Of a stretch of DNA of 64,000 nucleotides, positions 1 to 12,334 are shown piece by piece. Under the pieces are notes generated by a model that was not told where the DNA came from, did no database searches, and saw only the letters and a list, made by a program, of their open reading frames with translations. Position numbers and translations under genes: made by a program. The stretch's first letter is position 1, and each line of letters opens with the position of its first letter. Source of the DNA: Zygnema circumcarinatum (taxonomy: Eukaryota; Streptophyta; Zygnematophyceae; Zygnematales; Zygnemataceae); the NCBI GenBank assembly GCA_037447605.1, contig CM074805.1:4933461-4997460 (forward strand), read 5' to 3'.

Positions 1-2230
1 TCCACAGAAAACTGTTGGATGCTCGCCGAAAATTTGGTCGAGCCGAAGCGCAGTTGTCTCGGTCCTCGTCACCTCCCCGCGAGAAGATCGGCCTTTTTGG
101 GTGCATTGGGGAAGAAGTGGACTCATTCGAATACTACAAGGAGCAAACTGAGCGCCTTGAAAGGGAGCTGCCTGTGGAGCAGAGGAAGGTGCTTGAGAAT
201 CCGAGCAAAGTCGTGTCCGCGCTTGTTTTTTTCGACTGTCGGAAAACGGCGGCCAGTGCGGCTCATGTGATTTATGCTACCCGATTGGACAATTGGCAAG
301 TATCTCCGGCGCCGGGCCCCACAGAAATTATATGGAGCAATGTCTCAATATCATTGTTCGAGCGATGGGTGCGAGAGACAGTTGTAGGCTGCATTGTTTT
401 TGCGACCATTTGCTTCTACACGGTAAGTTGGAGCTCAACAGAAGGATGATGCTCTTTTACAGTCTTTGAAATTGTTTTCCTGTTTGGAATTAGAGCTTTA
501 TAAGACTGCTTAAGCGTTCCTGCTGGTCGTATGCGAAAGCATTATGACTTATATATGTGTGAATGATATGATGCAGGTGCCCATCACCCTCATTTCTAGT
601 TTCACAACATTGACGGAGTTAAATACGCTTCTGCCGTTTCTCGAACCAATCACCAACATGTAAGTGATCCTGACTTCTGTCTTTTTCTGTCAATTGCCAG
701 TTTCAATTTCTCGATCTGGGGTCCGAGCATTTGCGCTATTGACTGTGAAAGGAACCAGAAAGGAAAGGCGATGCTCCAGTTAAAACTTGCAGAGAACATT
801 TTCTGTGAAGCGAATGAAGGTAATTGACATGAAGTGTGACCTGTGGGCTATAACACGTGGCACTTCCGATTGCAGAACTTGGATTGCAACGATTCTGGAG
901 GCATACCTCCCCCAGTTGGCTCTTCTTACCTTCACAGCAGTCCTTCCGTACCTCCTCCGATACTTGTCCTTCGTCGAAGGCTATTACTCTCAGAGCAGTA
1001 TCGTCAAAGCGGCAGTTTCGAAAAAGTTTTACTTTTCTGTCCTCAATGAGTTCATTGGAGTTACGTTAACAGCCGGGTTGTTCGATTCCCTTGCTTCCAT
1101 CATCGAATCGCCGGCGAGCATCATATCCCTCCTGGCCACCTCGATCCCCGATAACGCTACATTTTTCATCTCCTACATTGCGCTCAAGTAAGAACACCAA
1201 AGCGAATTCTGAGTAATACAAAATGGAGTTGAGGTTTCTTGAGATTTTTTTATGACGAAGTCGATCAAGTCGGCGGAGTCAACGAAGTAGATTGACTGCC
1301 CGTCCGTTAGCGTGTTGCAGGATGACATGCAAGGCCGGGAAGCATGGATGCATCTCATACTGCAAACTAAAACCCAAAAATTTGGAAAAGAAGAAAACCA
1401 GGAATTTGCTGACTAGTCCCTGAAATACGCAAAACTTGCAGATTCCTCACCGGATACGGCTTGGAGATATCGCGGTTGACGTACTTCTTCACATACTATG
1501 CGGAGCGCGCCTACATGCTGAAGACTGACCGAGACCCGAGCGTCCTTTGGAAGCCGCAAGCGCTCTCCTATGTGAACTATGTCCCGAACGATCTCCTCGT
1601 CATCATTCTCGCACTCTGCTATGCCGTCGTTGCGCCGACCATTCTCCCCTTTGGCATCCTGTACTTTGCTCTCGGGTGGCTCGTGCTCAAGCACCAAGTA
1701 GGTGAAGGCTTTCGGTTATCGAAGGCCAAGCTTTGCATTACATTCTGATACTCTATCGCAGTACTGCTCCTAATCTTGAAGTGTGTGTCGAGCTCCTAAT
1801 TCTCGCAAGCTTTTTTTTCCTGTCCTCGCAGATTCTGAACGTGTACCATCCTCAGTATGAAAGTGCGGGACAGTTGTGGCCGTTGATCCACCGCAACATC
1901 GTGGGGGCGCTGATAATCGCCCAGATCACAATGATTGGGTATTTCGGCATAAAGGGATTCGTCTATACGCCAATTCTCATCCCTCTGCCAATCGTATGCA
2001 TCCTTTATTTGTATTATTGTCACAAGCGGTTTGAGAAGATATACAGCATCACGTCCTTGGAGATGGCAAGTCATCCCGTGGAGAGAGAACTTCAGATCGA
2101 GGAAATTGTCGAAGCATATCTTCCTGAATGCATGGCCGGCGTTCCAACAGGAATTTACATGCATCGAGATGATCCGCCGCAAGCAGAGGGGCTTGACCTT
2201 GAAATCGTGCAATCGGATCAAAAAAGATAG
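1..2230 (+). CDS. OSCA/CSC1-like (DUF221) hyperosmolality-gated cation channel, 5'-truncated by the window
   Basis: Readable exons are <1-422, 577-659, 876-1187, 1442-1697 and 1832-2230, all joined in frame by GT-AG introns. The first exon carries the end of the cytosolic PHM7-type domain: the GLFG...DSFEYYKEQ motif, then ALVFF and the WQVSPAPGPTEIIW segment. Later exons hold the seven-helix RSN1_7TM pore region (EAYLPQLALLTF, ATSIPDNATFFISY, GWLVLKHQ, ITMIGYFGIKGF). The family forms mechano- or osmosensitive Ca2+-permeable channels in the plasma membrane or endomembranes. The exon sizes 83, 312 and 256 nt are identical to those of the second OSCA gene at 12335-16448, so the two are duplicates. 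The 5' exons lie outside the window. Family assignment is firm; ion selectivity is not readable. Confidence 0.9.
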
Positions 2231-4047
2231 CTTGTAAGAGAGAGTCTCAGAGCAGGGAATTAACTAAAAGAAGGACAAGCCTTGCTTCTGGAACGAATGA
2301 AGGAAAATCTGTACATCTTCAGAGTGAGCAAACTTAGGGAAGCATTTCACTCATCAATGTAATAACAGTCGGAAAGAGAGGATTCATTAGCAGCCATCCT
2401 TCATTCTTTAGTGCCCATTAGCGGCCTGGAGCTAGCACTATTTTTCATCCAATTTTGGAAAGGTTTGTACAGTTGAATTTGGGTTTCTGTATTTTATTCT
2501 CACTCGATCATAATGTGGCTGGACGTTTCACTGGAAGTCATTGCAATGGAATAATGTCATGGCACAAGTTGATTGCTGATTTTTTTCGTACGCGGAAACC
2601 ATTCATTACTTTCTCGATCCCCCGATTGGCGCCCTCCGATGTGGGCCGTGGCATCCCTCGTTTGGGCTGCGCCTCTATGCGGGGTTCATCGCTGGACTGG
2701 AGAAACAAGGTGACGTCAACCGGTCGGTCCTCATGGAGTCATAGACCTCACTCATGGTGCGTCCTCCTCTCCGCTTACGTCAGCATGTGACGAGGGTGGA
2801 GGTCACGACCCGCAACCGTGAGCACGAAACCAACAGCTCCAGTTGCAAACTGGCGCAAGTTTGCGACCCGCCACCGGTCGAGGTTCGAACCTCGACCGAG
2901 CCATGGGACACACAACTCAAGCAGGTCGAACCATTTGCATTCGCAAACAATGCCCAACCAGTCAACGGTTTCTTTCTGTCATTAACATGCTTCAAATCCT
3001 AAAAGCACCGAATAAATTTCCATTTATAGGCTTTTTCGATCTGTCCTTAGGTCATTTGTGACTGATTCCTTTGGTTCCCCATGTTGATTTTACCCATGTA
3101 CGTTTGATGGCCTCGCCATCGTGAGATCAATGCTATGTCTCTTTTCTAAAAGCACCAAGTGGTTAAGGGAAGGTCATGATCTGGTCATGGAAGGTCACGG
3201 GCAATGATCGAAAATCATGACCCCGGTCATGAGACATCCACGAAAACGGCATGACGCAGTGCCTGATTCTGACGTCACCAACCGTGACAGAGTGCAAACT
3301 AGCATTCCGCATCCGCATCGCTGACGTCATGCATAGCAGCCTGACCATAGAGGAAGCTCCACGTGGCAGGATTTCCAGATTCCTTATTGTTCGTACATGT
3401 AGGTACAAGTTCGTACGCTCATTTCGTATGAATCGTACGATTGTACGGTACCCCGCCGCTAGGACGACGACCATTGGCGGAAATCCCGAGCGACAGGCTG
3501 ACGTCAGGGACCTCCGGAAACCTCGAGGAAACTGTCTCGCCGGCCGGATTTGTGCCGGCTCCGCCCGAGCGGGAACTGTTCGCACGTGCGAATCGGACCA
3601 GCGATTGGCGGACACGGAAACATGAGGGGCCCAGTCCGTGGGCGACACGTGGCGGTGGGCTGCCTGCCCGCCTCCCTCATCTCCCCCTCCCTCCACAGGC
3701 GGGCCCTGCTGTGAGGAGGGGGCGGAATTATGGCTGCCTGACGTGTGGCGCTATACCTCTCTCCCTCTCTCCCTCTGTCCGTCTCCCTCTCTCCCCCGCC
3801 CTCTCCCTCGCCCTCTCCCTCTCCTTCTCCCTTTCTCGTCTGGACATTCTTCCTCTATTTCTCCTTCTCCGCTTTCCCTTGCTCTTCCTCTCTCCTCTCC
3901 GCCATACTCATGACCCGCTACGGGGATTCTTGATCTCCCACTTCATTCTTTCACATACATATGCAAAGACAAACAGACAGACAGACGCTGAGAGAGGGGT
4001 AAAACGAAGGAGAAGAGGAGGAGAGAGAGCGAGAGGGCGAGGAATCC
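2231..4047. other. Intergenic region between the first OSCA gene and the flippase
   Basis: I see no supportable gene. The stretch holds a 24-bp perfect palindrome (2875-2898) next to a smaller gcaaact/agtttgc inverted repeat, and a copy of a dispersed element ending in gatcaatgc near 3070-3134. Repeated TGACGTCA-like and ggtcatga motifs follow at 3170-3500. A pyrimidine-rich stretch at 3755-3900, just upstream of the flippase start, is probably its promoter or 5' leader. Longer frames here (for example 3441-4247) are CT-repeat translations. Confidence 0.6.
2875..2898. repeat. 24-bp perfect palindrome
   Basis: The arm cggtcgaggttc is followed directly by its exact reverse complement. The centre ggttcgaacc resembles a tRNA B-box, but no T-arm register or acceptor stem can be built around it. 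A related 12-bp palindrome, tggttcgaacca, lies near 11440. Confidence 0.8.
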
Positions 4048-7000
4048 ATGGCCCGCTCGCTATGGTACCGCCTCAAGGCTCGTCTTTTCGGGCAGCCCGA
4101 GCGCCCCAATTCCCGAAAAATCATTGTCAATCTCCCACACGTGGACCAATCCGAGGCCTTCATAGACAACCACATCTCCACCACGAAGTACCACTGGTAC
4201 AGCTTCCTCCCAAAGGGTCTGTGGGAGCAATTCCGCCGCGTCGCTAACATCTACTTCCTCTTCCACGCCATCCTCTCCCTCACTCCTGTCTCTCCCGTAA
4301 GCCCCGTGACGACAGTTGTGCCCCTCGTCTTTGTGATCGGAGTCGCAATGCTGAAGGAGCTTTGGGAAGACATTCAGCGCGGCCGGTCCGACAGGGAAAC
4401 CAATTTCCGGAGAGTCGCCGTCATGGTGCCAGGTGGCGGTGAGAGATTGGCTGCGGTGGCGCCAGCTGGCGACGAGGGCGGCGGTGGGACGCAAACGGTA
4501 ACTCGCACTTGGAAAACTGTTCAAGTGGGCGACATTGTTCGAGTTGAAGGCGACGAGTTCTTTCCGGCCGACCTCTTGTGTCTCAAAACGAGCGATGTGG
4601 GGGGCGGGTGCTATGTCGAGACGATGAATTTGGACGGTGAGACAAACTTGAAGCTGAGGAATGCTGTGGAGGCGACGCGTGGCATGACAACAGAGGAGCT
4701 GAGCCATTTGTCGGCAAGGATTGAGTGCGAGCAACCGAACGTGTCGATTTATACTTTTGTTGGAAACTTGATATTGGGAAAGGCTGGGGAAGGAGGTAGG
4801 CCAGCGGCAAAGGAGGGGGAGGAGGGGGAGGAGGGGAGGGATGGCGAGGGAGAGGGAGAGCGCATTAGTTTATCGCCTTCTCAGATCCTCCTTAGAGGCT
4901 CGCGTTTAAAAAACACAAAGTATGTCTATGGGGTTGTTGTATTTACGGGATTCGATACAAAGATCATGATGAACGCAACGGACCCGCCGTCAAAACGGTC
5001 GATCATAGAGAAACGGCTCGACTACATTGTTATTTTTCAGCTAATTTTGTTGCTCTCGATGGCGGGGTCAACGGCCGTAGCATTCGCATTTATTCTGCGG
5101 AGCAGGATGCCGGATCAGTGGTATTTGGAGCCGGGAGATACAAACATGGCAACCGGAATTGGGTCTGCACAATTTAATTGGAGAAATCCGGCGGTTGCGG
5201 GAGTGCTGCAGTTCTTCACAGGGCTCGTTCTGTACGGTGAGGAAAAGTGGGAAGTCGAGGTCATAGAAATGTCTGGTTAATTGGGGTTTAAGGTGATTTT
5301 TTTAACCTATTAATTGGGTGTTACTCGGTACTTTCTTGCTCGTCAATGAACCTTTTTATAGGAAGTTTAATAGTCAAATTGGAACAGCCGATGGGGTTCG
5401 AAGTGAGGGAGCGGGAAAGGGGAAGAGAGAGCACAGAGGCAGAGAAAATGCGGATGGGAGAGGTGTGTAGCGGAAGGGAGAGAAGAGACTTGGCATTAGC
5501 TAGTTTATGGGACTATGTGACGTGCATATCTCGCCCAACACACCATTTTTCAAGGGCATCCTGTTCTGAAAGCATCGGAACAAATTTGAATGTAGCTCTG
5601 CTTTGCATAAATTTGCTGAAATCGTGTGAGAGACGTTTCTCTTTATAGACCGAACAATCGAATTCTCGTCCAACAGGAGTTCTGGGTTTGATTTGGTATT
5701 GTAGGTTACTTTGTGCCTATTTCACTCTACGTCTCAATTGAAATCGTAAAATTGATCCAATCGAAGTTCATCAATGCGGACCGGGCGATGTATTACGACG
5801 AAAAGGACATCGGAGCCAGAGCCCGGACATCCAATCTTAACGAAGAGCTCGGCATGGTGAGAACCTGGAGATGGCGGTCCTAACCGATTCTCTCTCCCAC
5901 TCTCCCTCCCTCTCTCTCCCTTTCTCTCTTTCTGTTGGCCTCTCTCTCCCTCCTCTTACTCTCTCCTTATCAGCATGGTTCCCACTCCCCCACCCTCCCN
6001 NNNNNNNNNGCCCCCTCCCCCCCTGCCCCTTTGCTTCCATTGACTACCAATACTATCTAATTTTAGCTCGCAATCAGACTTTTGCTTCCTGCAATCTCAG
6101 GCACGAGATGACGTATTTCTCTAACGGGCTCAACAGAAACAAACCCAGAAGCAAACCCTTCCCAAATTTTCACCCAAACATGTCCGTATTCCTCTCCCTT
6201 CCTCACGCAACTCTGGTCATTCTCCTGGGCAGATTAAGACGATTCTGTCTGACAAAACGGGGACCCTCACTCGAAACCAAATGGATTTTTTCAAATGCTC
6301 AATTGCCGGCGTCTCCTATGGAACGGGCGCCACAGAAGTCGAGAGAGCAGCTGCACTTCGGGCCGGACAGGAAATCGAAATCGAGGACGAAGATGAAGTC
6401 TACGTTCCGGAAAAGCCACTCGAAAAGGGCTTCAATATGAAGGATTCGCGGTTAGATGCCATGAATTGGTTGAAGTCAACAGATTCCGTCACAATTCGAC
6501 GGTTTCTGGAGGTTTTGGCGGTCTGCCATACAGTTGTGACTGACGGAGGAAACGATCCCGATACGATTAAATACATGGCGGAGTCTCCGGATGAGGCGGC
6601 TTTTGTGGTGGCTGCCAAAAGATTTGGACTATTTTTTCATCGCAGGGAAGCTAACGAAATCGCCGTTCGAGAGTACGGGGAGGAGAGTTCGGTGGTTGCG
6701 GAGCGAAAATACGTGTTGCTGTCGACCCTCGAATTTTCCAGCGCTCGGTAAATCTCGCTTTCCAGGTTTAGGTTTTAAAAATGGGCTTTGTAGCGACCCA
6801 GATATCCCTGAGGGCAGATGCAAGTCCAGAGTGACAGAAACATTGTTCTGAGGGGTAACTGCTTTGCATCTTTACGGGTTTGTCGAGCTCGTAGGATGAG
6901 AGTTTTACATGTTTTAGGGTCTTAATTTTTTAGGGTTACTGACGGGGCAGGAAGCGGATGAGTGTGGTGGTGCGCGACCCGGAGGGCCGCCTCCTGCTGC

Positions 7001-9112
7001 TCTGCAAGGGCGCCGACAACATCATTTTGGAGCGGCTCGGCGGTGAAGTTGCGGCGCGCGAGTATGTCGAGGCCACCGCGCATCACATGAGGGAGCACGC
7101 GGAGGCGGGGCTCCGCACACTCGCCATCGCTTGGAAGCCGCTCGACGAGGGGAGCTTTCTCGACTGGCAGGTGCGGGAGGGGGAAGGGATTAGGGATTAG
7201 GGTTCAGGGTTCAGGGAGCGATGGGGTTTTCTATGGTTACTTGGCTTATTCAAGGGTTGTTAGGGTTTGGAGGCTCTAGGGTTACTGGGGTGTTCGAAAA
7301 CGGCTTGAGTTTCTAGAGCCTCTTTTTTAGGGTTCCTGATGTTTACAGAGTTTCTGGGTTCAGGGCCCTTTTCAGTGATGCAGGGATAAGAGCTTGGCGG
7401 GTTTAGCTAGGGTTGAGAGTTTTGAAGTCTTAGTTTAGGGTTCCAGAAGCTTTACAGGCTTCCAGGGAATTGTAAAGGTTTCAAAATTAGGGTTTCCAGA
7501 AGGGTGGGTTCAGAGTTTCGGGTTAGAGCTCCCCTGTCTGAGGAAATTCGACTCCAAAAGAACCCTAAACTTTAAACACCCCTACTCTCTTTACCCCGAA
7601 ACCTGAAACCCCTTCCGAGTTTCAAAACTTGCATACCCTAAAAACTTTGACCTCGTGAGTTATTGAACAGGTAAAGTGGAATTCCGTGAAACAAGACGTG
7701 ACGAGCGCGGCGATGCAAGCGCAAAGACTGGAAGCTCTCGCGGAAGAGTTGGAGCAGAATTTGGTCCTGCTCGGCTCCACCGCCATCGAGGACAAGCTGC
7801 AGGTCGGGGTTCCCCAGACCATCGCCAACTTGGCTCGGGCAGGCATAAAATTGTGGGTGCTGACCGGCGACAAACTCGAGACTGCGATCAATATCGGCTA
7901 CGCCTGCAGCCTGCTGCGGCCCGACATGACTCAGCACCTCATCCACGTGGAGGGCTCGGATTCGCTGCATCGCGAAGCCGAGAGACTCGGGAAGACCGTC
8001 GACGAGGTGAGCAAAATGCAGAATTGCGAGTCATCTTCCAACTTTCGGAAGGTTCTTAGGGTTTCCACACGTGTGAGTGAGACTTTTCTAAGCCTTTTTC
8101 TTTTTTCGGTTCGGGCAGGTAGCGGCGGAGGAAGTGGCTCGGCAAATCAGAGCCGGGAAAGCGGCCGCGGGCAGAGTCCGAACTTTTTCGGGCCCCGACG
8201 CCGCCCACGCCTTGGTGATCGACGGGGCGAGTTTGGCGCACGCGCTGGGCGACGCGGAGCTGCGGAGGGCGTTTCTGGAACTGGCGGTGGAGTGCGAGTC
8301 AGTCATCTGCTGCCGCGTGTCCCCCAAGCAGAAGGCGCTGGTCACGGAGCTCGTCAGGACGGAGGGAAAACAGATCTGTCTCGGGGTGGGGGACGGCGCA
8401 AACGACGTCGGGATGATTCAGAAAGCGAACATTGGGGTGGGGATCGCGGGAGAGGAGGGCCAGCAGGTAAAAAAAAAAAAAAAAAAAAAAGAGAGAGAGA
8501 AGGAGAAGGGGAGAAGAGTATGTTGTTTTGGCTGCGGGTGGTAGACTTCGTCTTTCCTTTTATTGGCGTGAGCTGACATTTTTCTAAATTTGTTTGCGGT
8601 TGTTTGTTTTGTCCGGGCAGGCAGTCATGGCGTCGGACTTTTCGATCGGCCAGTTCCGTTTTTTGGAGCGCCTCCTGCTCGTCCACGGGGGGTGGTCTTA
8701 TCGCCGAATTGCTTTCATGGTACGATCATAAAAAAAGAAAGATAACCATAGCCTGCATCAAACCACAAACATATAGACCAATTTCTGCGATTTTGCCCCA
8801 TATTTCAGTTTCCTCAATTTTTAAGCTCAGCATAGGCCAACCCATGCACCCCCTATTTCCCCGCAGGTGAATTTCTTCTTCTACAAGAACTTCGTGTACG
8901 GCTTCACCGTGTTCTACTACAACATGTTCGCGCAAGTGTCGGGGTCCTCCGTGTACTACGATTGGTACCTCTCGCTCTACAACGTCATCTTCTCGGCCTT
9001 CCCCGTCTGCGTGGCGGCCTGCATCGACCAGGACGTCAAGGCCATATATCGGATCCGCTTTCCGCAGCTCTATCGGATGGTACGGCCTCTCCCTCCTCTC
9101 CTATCATCCTCC

Positions 9113-9146
<34 letters not shown>

Positions 9147-9272
9147 CCTCTCTCCTTCACACTCTCTCTTCCCATTTCCGTTTCTGCTGTCACCCTCCTC
9201 AGTCGCACTATTTTTCCTTTACAAGGACGTTTCTCCCTGCTTCCTTCCTCTAGCCCCCCCTCTCTCTCACTC

Positions 9273-9333
<61 letters not shown>

Positions 9334-10513
9334 TTGCCTCTCTCATAACTTTCTAGTATAGTTTCCTGCTCTTAAAAAGGGACGCAAAACAGAATTACAT
9401 CATACGTGTCACTACCAAGCCGAATTCCACGTGGCATCTTCCTATTTGCAGGGGCAGGAAAACAGCCGATTCACGTTTCTACGATTCGGACTTTGGATCG
9501 GAAATGGAATTTATCAGGCAAGGAACAACCCACGTCTTATTACATCTTCATAAAATCTGAATTGCGCAATCCATTGTGTAATTCTTCATGAATTTGCTGA
9601 CGTGCAATCCCACTACAAATGCATTCTTTTCCCGCTCACTTCTTCTTTTACCTCGGGCAAACATTAAAGAATTCTATTTTCGGGCTGGTGCAGTCTTTGG
9701 CGATTTTCTTCATAGTCATGGCCGCCTATTGGCTCGAAGCCGACCGGTCAGATGGAACAATGTTTGATTATCTCGTCGTCGGAACCACCATGTACACTGC
9801 CATTATTTTTGCCATATGCCTTATTTTTGCCTTATGCGTTCAGGTAAATGCTTCCGCACTCCCGAAAACGCTTTCTAATTCCTTTTAATGGAACCCCATG
9901 TTTTACCTTTTCTCTATTTCTGATCTCCCCTTTGTTCCCTTGTGCAGTATTGGACATGGATCCACCACTTCTCTATTTGGGGTTCAATCATGGCGTGGCT
10001 TCTTTTCGCAACTGTCCTCGCGGCCCTGCCCGGGTCTGTGGCCGGCGTTGCGGAAAATCTTTTTTTCTTCGTTGTGAGCGCGCCGAGTTTTTATTTGATC
10101 GTTCTGCTCGCGATGGTGGTCGCCCTGCTGCCCGATTTCACCGTCCGGGCGTTCAAAAGGCAAGTTTTCTTTGCTTTGCTGCCCAAAATGTGAACTTGGT
10201 TGGTTGAGTTGTTCGCCTTTTCAAAGTGTAAAGATCTCAGGGTCCTCTTCGCGTAATTCTCTGACCCAGCAAAATGACAAACTTCGTTGGGCACATTTTT
10301 TTTTGGTTGTTATGCAGAAATTATTTCCCCAGCGACTGCGACATCGTTCAAGAGATTGAAAGACACGAGTGGATGAGACGGCAGCACACGATTCGGCCCC
10401 GACGAGTTGAAGGGACAGGTGGCACCCAACGAGAGGTCCAAATGGATGATGGGAGGGAGTGGAGAGATACCGAACGGGCGGCGCAGCGAGTGGAAGGTTT
10501 CCGTGAACCATAA
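4048..10513 (+). CDS. ALA: P4-type ATPase (aminophospholipid flippase, ALA-like)
   Basis: Exons: 4048-5236, 5705-5856, 6233-6747, 6951-7170, 7671-8006, 8119-8466, 8621-8719, 8867-9079, 9452-9517, 9694-9843, 9948-10159, 10318-10513. They join in frame to 1231 aa, the usual P4-ATPase size. Visible landmarks are actuator-loop DGET (residues 196-199), the P4-specific PISL of helix 4 (coded near 5717), phosphorylated Asp454 in DKTGT, KGADN in the nucleotide-binding domain, TGDK (757-760) and GDGAND (895-900). The C-terminal helices follow from about residue 950. The family moves phospholipids from the outer to the cytosolic leaflet and usually needs a CDC50/ALIS partner, which is not seen here. 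Introns 9 and 11 begin with GC instead of GT. Intron 2 contains a 10-N gap. The ATG at 4048 gives the expected N-terminus. Confidence 0.95.
6000..6009. other. 10-base assembly gap in flippase intron 2
   Basis: Ten N characters lie within a CT-rich intron. The coding sequence is not affected. Confidence 0.95.
7171..7670 (+). repeat. Flippase intron 4, rich in degenerate telomere-like agggtt units
   Basis: The intron shows many irregularly spaced gggttt, gggttc and ttaggg words, especially at 7185-7510, and aaccctaaa-like words at 7560-7640. This resembles decayed interstitial telomere-type sequence. It is intronic and non-coding. Confidence 0.5.
9117..9331 (+). repeat. CT microsatellites in flippase intron 8
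   Basis: Two (CT)n runs, about 9117-9144 and 9259-9331, are separated by CT-rich sequence within the intron 9080-9451. Confidence 0.9.
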
Positions 10514-12334
10514 GTTGCTCAAATTAAGGGTCGGAAGTTATGGCAAGGGGGACCTTCTCTCTCTCGCGCGCTCTCTCTCTTTCTCTGTCTCTCTCCCCCC
10601 TCTCTCTCTCTCTCCCACCTTCCCTTCCATCTAAAAAAGGAAAAAAGGGGCCTCGGTTGCGGGGAGGGGGGGGGGAGGGGGGTAGCAAATCATTAAAATT
10701 AAATCGCTCGTTCACATTCTCAGCCTTCATGGTTCGTCGAAGGAGACTCTCGTTCCTTTTTCGGCCTTCACATAATTAGTTGAAAATAAGAGTTTGGGTA
10801 TTGAAATAGGACATAACACTGTTCGTGCCACAGCATTTGTTTGCCATTCGATTATGCTAAACTCGGGATGCATTCCCTCCTTTGAAGTTGTCAGGCAGCG
10901 ACTGTACAGTGTAGTCTTTACCTTCACACCTAGTGAGGACTTAGAATTAAAAGTAAGCTGGGTCCTCAGAATTGATAAATGTGCTCCGTTTATCTCAACT
11001 GGAAGCCGCGCTTAGAGCTCTTAGAATTGCCTGTAGGGCTGTAGAATTTGGAATGTTTAAGCAGAAAATACTTATGGCATTCCTTTGTACTCGTGTACAG
11101 CGAAGGCATGGTGGCGAGAATGCTGCTTTATGATTGAGAGGATTGGAAGGAGAATGGTGGAGATGTAAAGAATTTGTTGACTGGGTTGTGGGCTTCTGTA
11201 AGTTTTAGTACCTGTCTAAATATTTTTTTGGTCTTAATGCTCATTGACCTGCAAATGGCGCTCCCTCCTCCCCTCCCCTCCCTTTCTCCCTTCCAAATCT
11301 GTACGAACAGAGGGAGGCTCCTCCTCACTACCGTACAACTCTGCCACGTGGCACTCATGGTCGGTGCCCAATCGCGATGCGCCCCCATCGGGGCGTGCGT
11401 TGCGACGTGATGTGACATGACGTGATACGTACGGTCTGGTTCGAACCATAACAGAGAAATGGTACAGTTGCGTGCCACACATGGAAACGGTATCATACAG
11501 TAATTGTACGAAATGACGGAACGCCCGACAGTGCTCATGGACATCCCTCGCGCCTTCGTCGTAGGACGAAGGGGTTTGAACGACCCTTGTGTGCTAGAAA
11601 GGATGTGCTGCTGCTTGTGGTGCTCGGGCCAATGAGTAGAGCATGCATTGGCGTTGATCTCAAGATGGCAATTCTATTGAAGGCCCAACAACGATGGATT
11701 TGGCATAACAACTCACTGCTCGTAGCTTTTCAAACGTTCCTATGACATTTGTGTGTTCCTAGTTCATTTCCCCTCGTGGTGCCATCGTGAGATCAATGCC
11801 AATTCTTCCCTCTGACTTTTTCTAACAATACGGTACTGCGACTGACGATTGTGAAGTCTGTCTGTCTGTTCTCCGAATCCCGCTTCGACCTTTTGGGATT
11901 GCTTCCTCCCTCTTTCCTCCCTCTCCACCATTGCGTCTCTCGCGTCGACTAATCGACCTTTTCTCGTTCTCTCTTACCCCCCCCTCTCCTCCACTCCGAC
12001 CCCCCTTCCCTCCATCACGCCCCCATCCCCCTTTTCTCTCCCTCCCTCTCTCATCCGTTCCATTCTCCCTCTGCCGCTCCCCCTGTGCTGACTCAGTTGC
12101 TCCTCCCTGGCCCTCCTTTTTCTACCCTCCCAAGCTCCCTCTCCCGCTGTCCCTCCTCGCTGCCCCGACTCTTATCCTTTTACCAGCAACCTTTCCCCCG
12201 CTCCCTCCCACCGTCCTCCACTCCCCTCCTCGCATTTTACCCTCCCCTTCCGCCCTCCCCCACCTCGTCTCCTCTCCTCTTACTGCCTCCCTCCCCCTCT
12301 CCGGCCTCTCGCTTATGTCCCCCTCCTCCCCACC
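10514..12334. other. Intergenic region between the flippase and the second OSCA gene
   Basis: No gene is recognisable. It contains CT-rich sequence at 10555-10625, a short G-rich run near 10660-10680, a 155-bp inverted-repeat element (11648-11802) and a long pyrimidine-rich leader at about 11890-12334 directly upstream of the OSCA start. The frames in that leader are Pro/Ser/Leu-rich CT-repeat translations. Confidence 0.55.
11648..11802. mobile_element. Small inverted-repeat (MITE-like) element
   Basis: Left end ttggcgttgatctcaagatgg and right end ccatcgtgagatcaatgccaa are imperfect inverted repeats about 20 bp long, enclosing roughly 110 bp. Related right ends occur at about 3110-3134 and 63260-63290. 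I could not identify a target-site duplication. Confidence 0.45.

Noticed and set aside
2860-2900. tRNA-like B-box ggttcgaacc
   Set aside because: The palindrome does not fit a T-arm register, and no acceptor, D-arm or anticodon arm can be drawn around it.
3441-4247. Plus-strand frame of 268 codons overlapping the flippase start
   Set aside because: Mostly CT-repeat translation, and its end runs in the wrong frame through the conserved flippase N-terminus.
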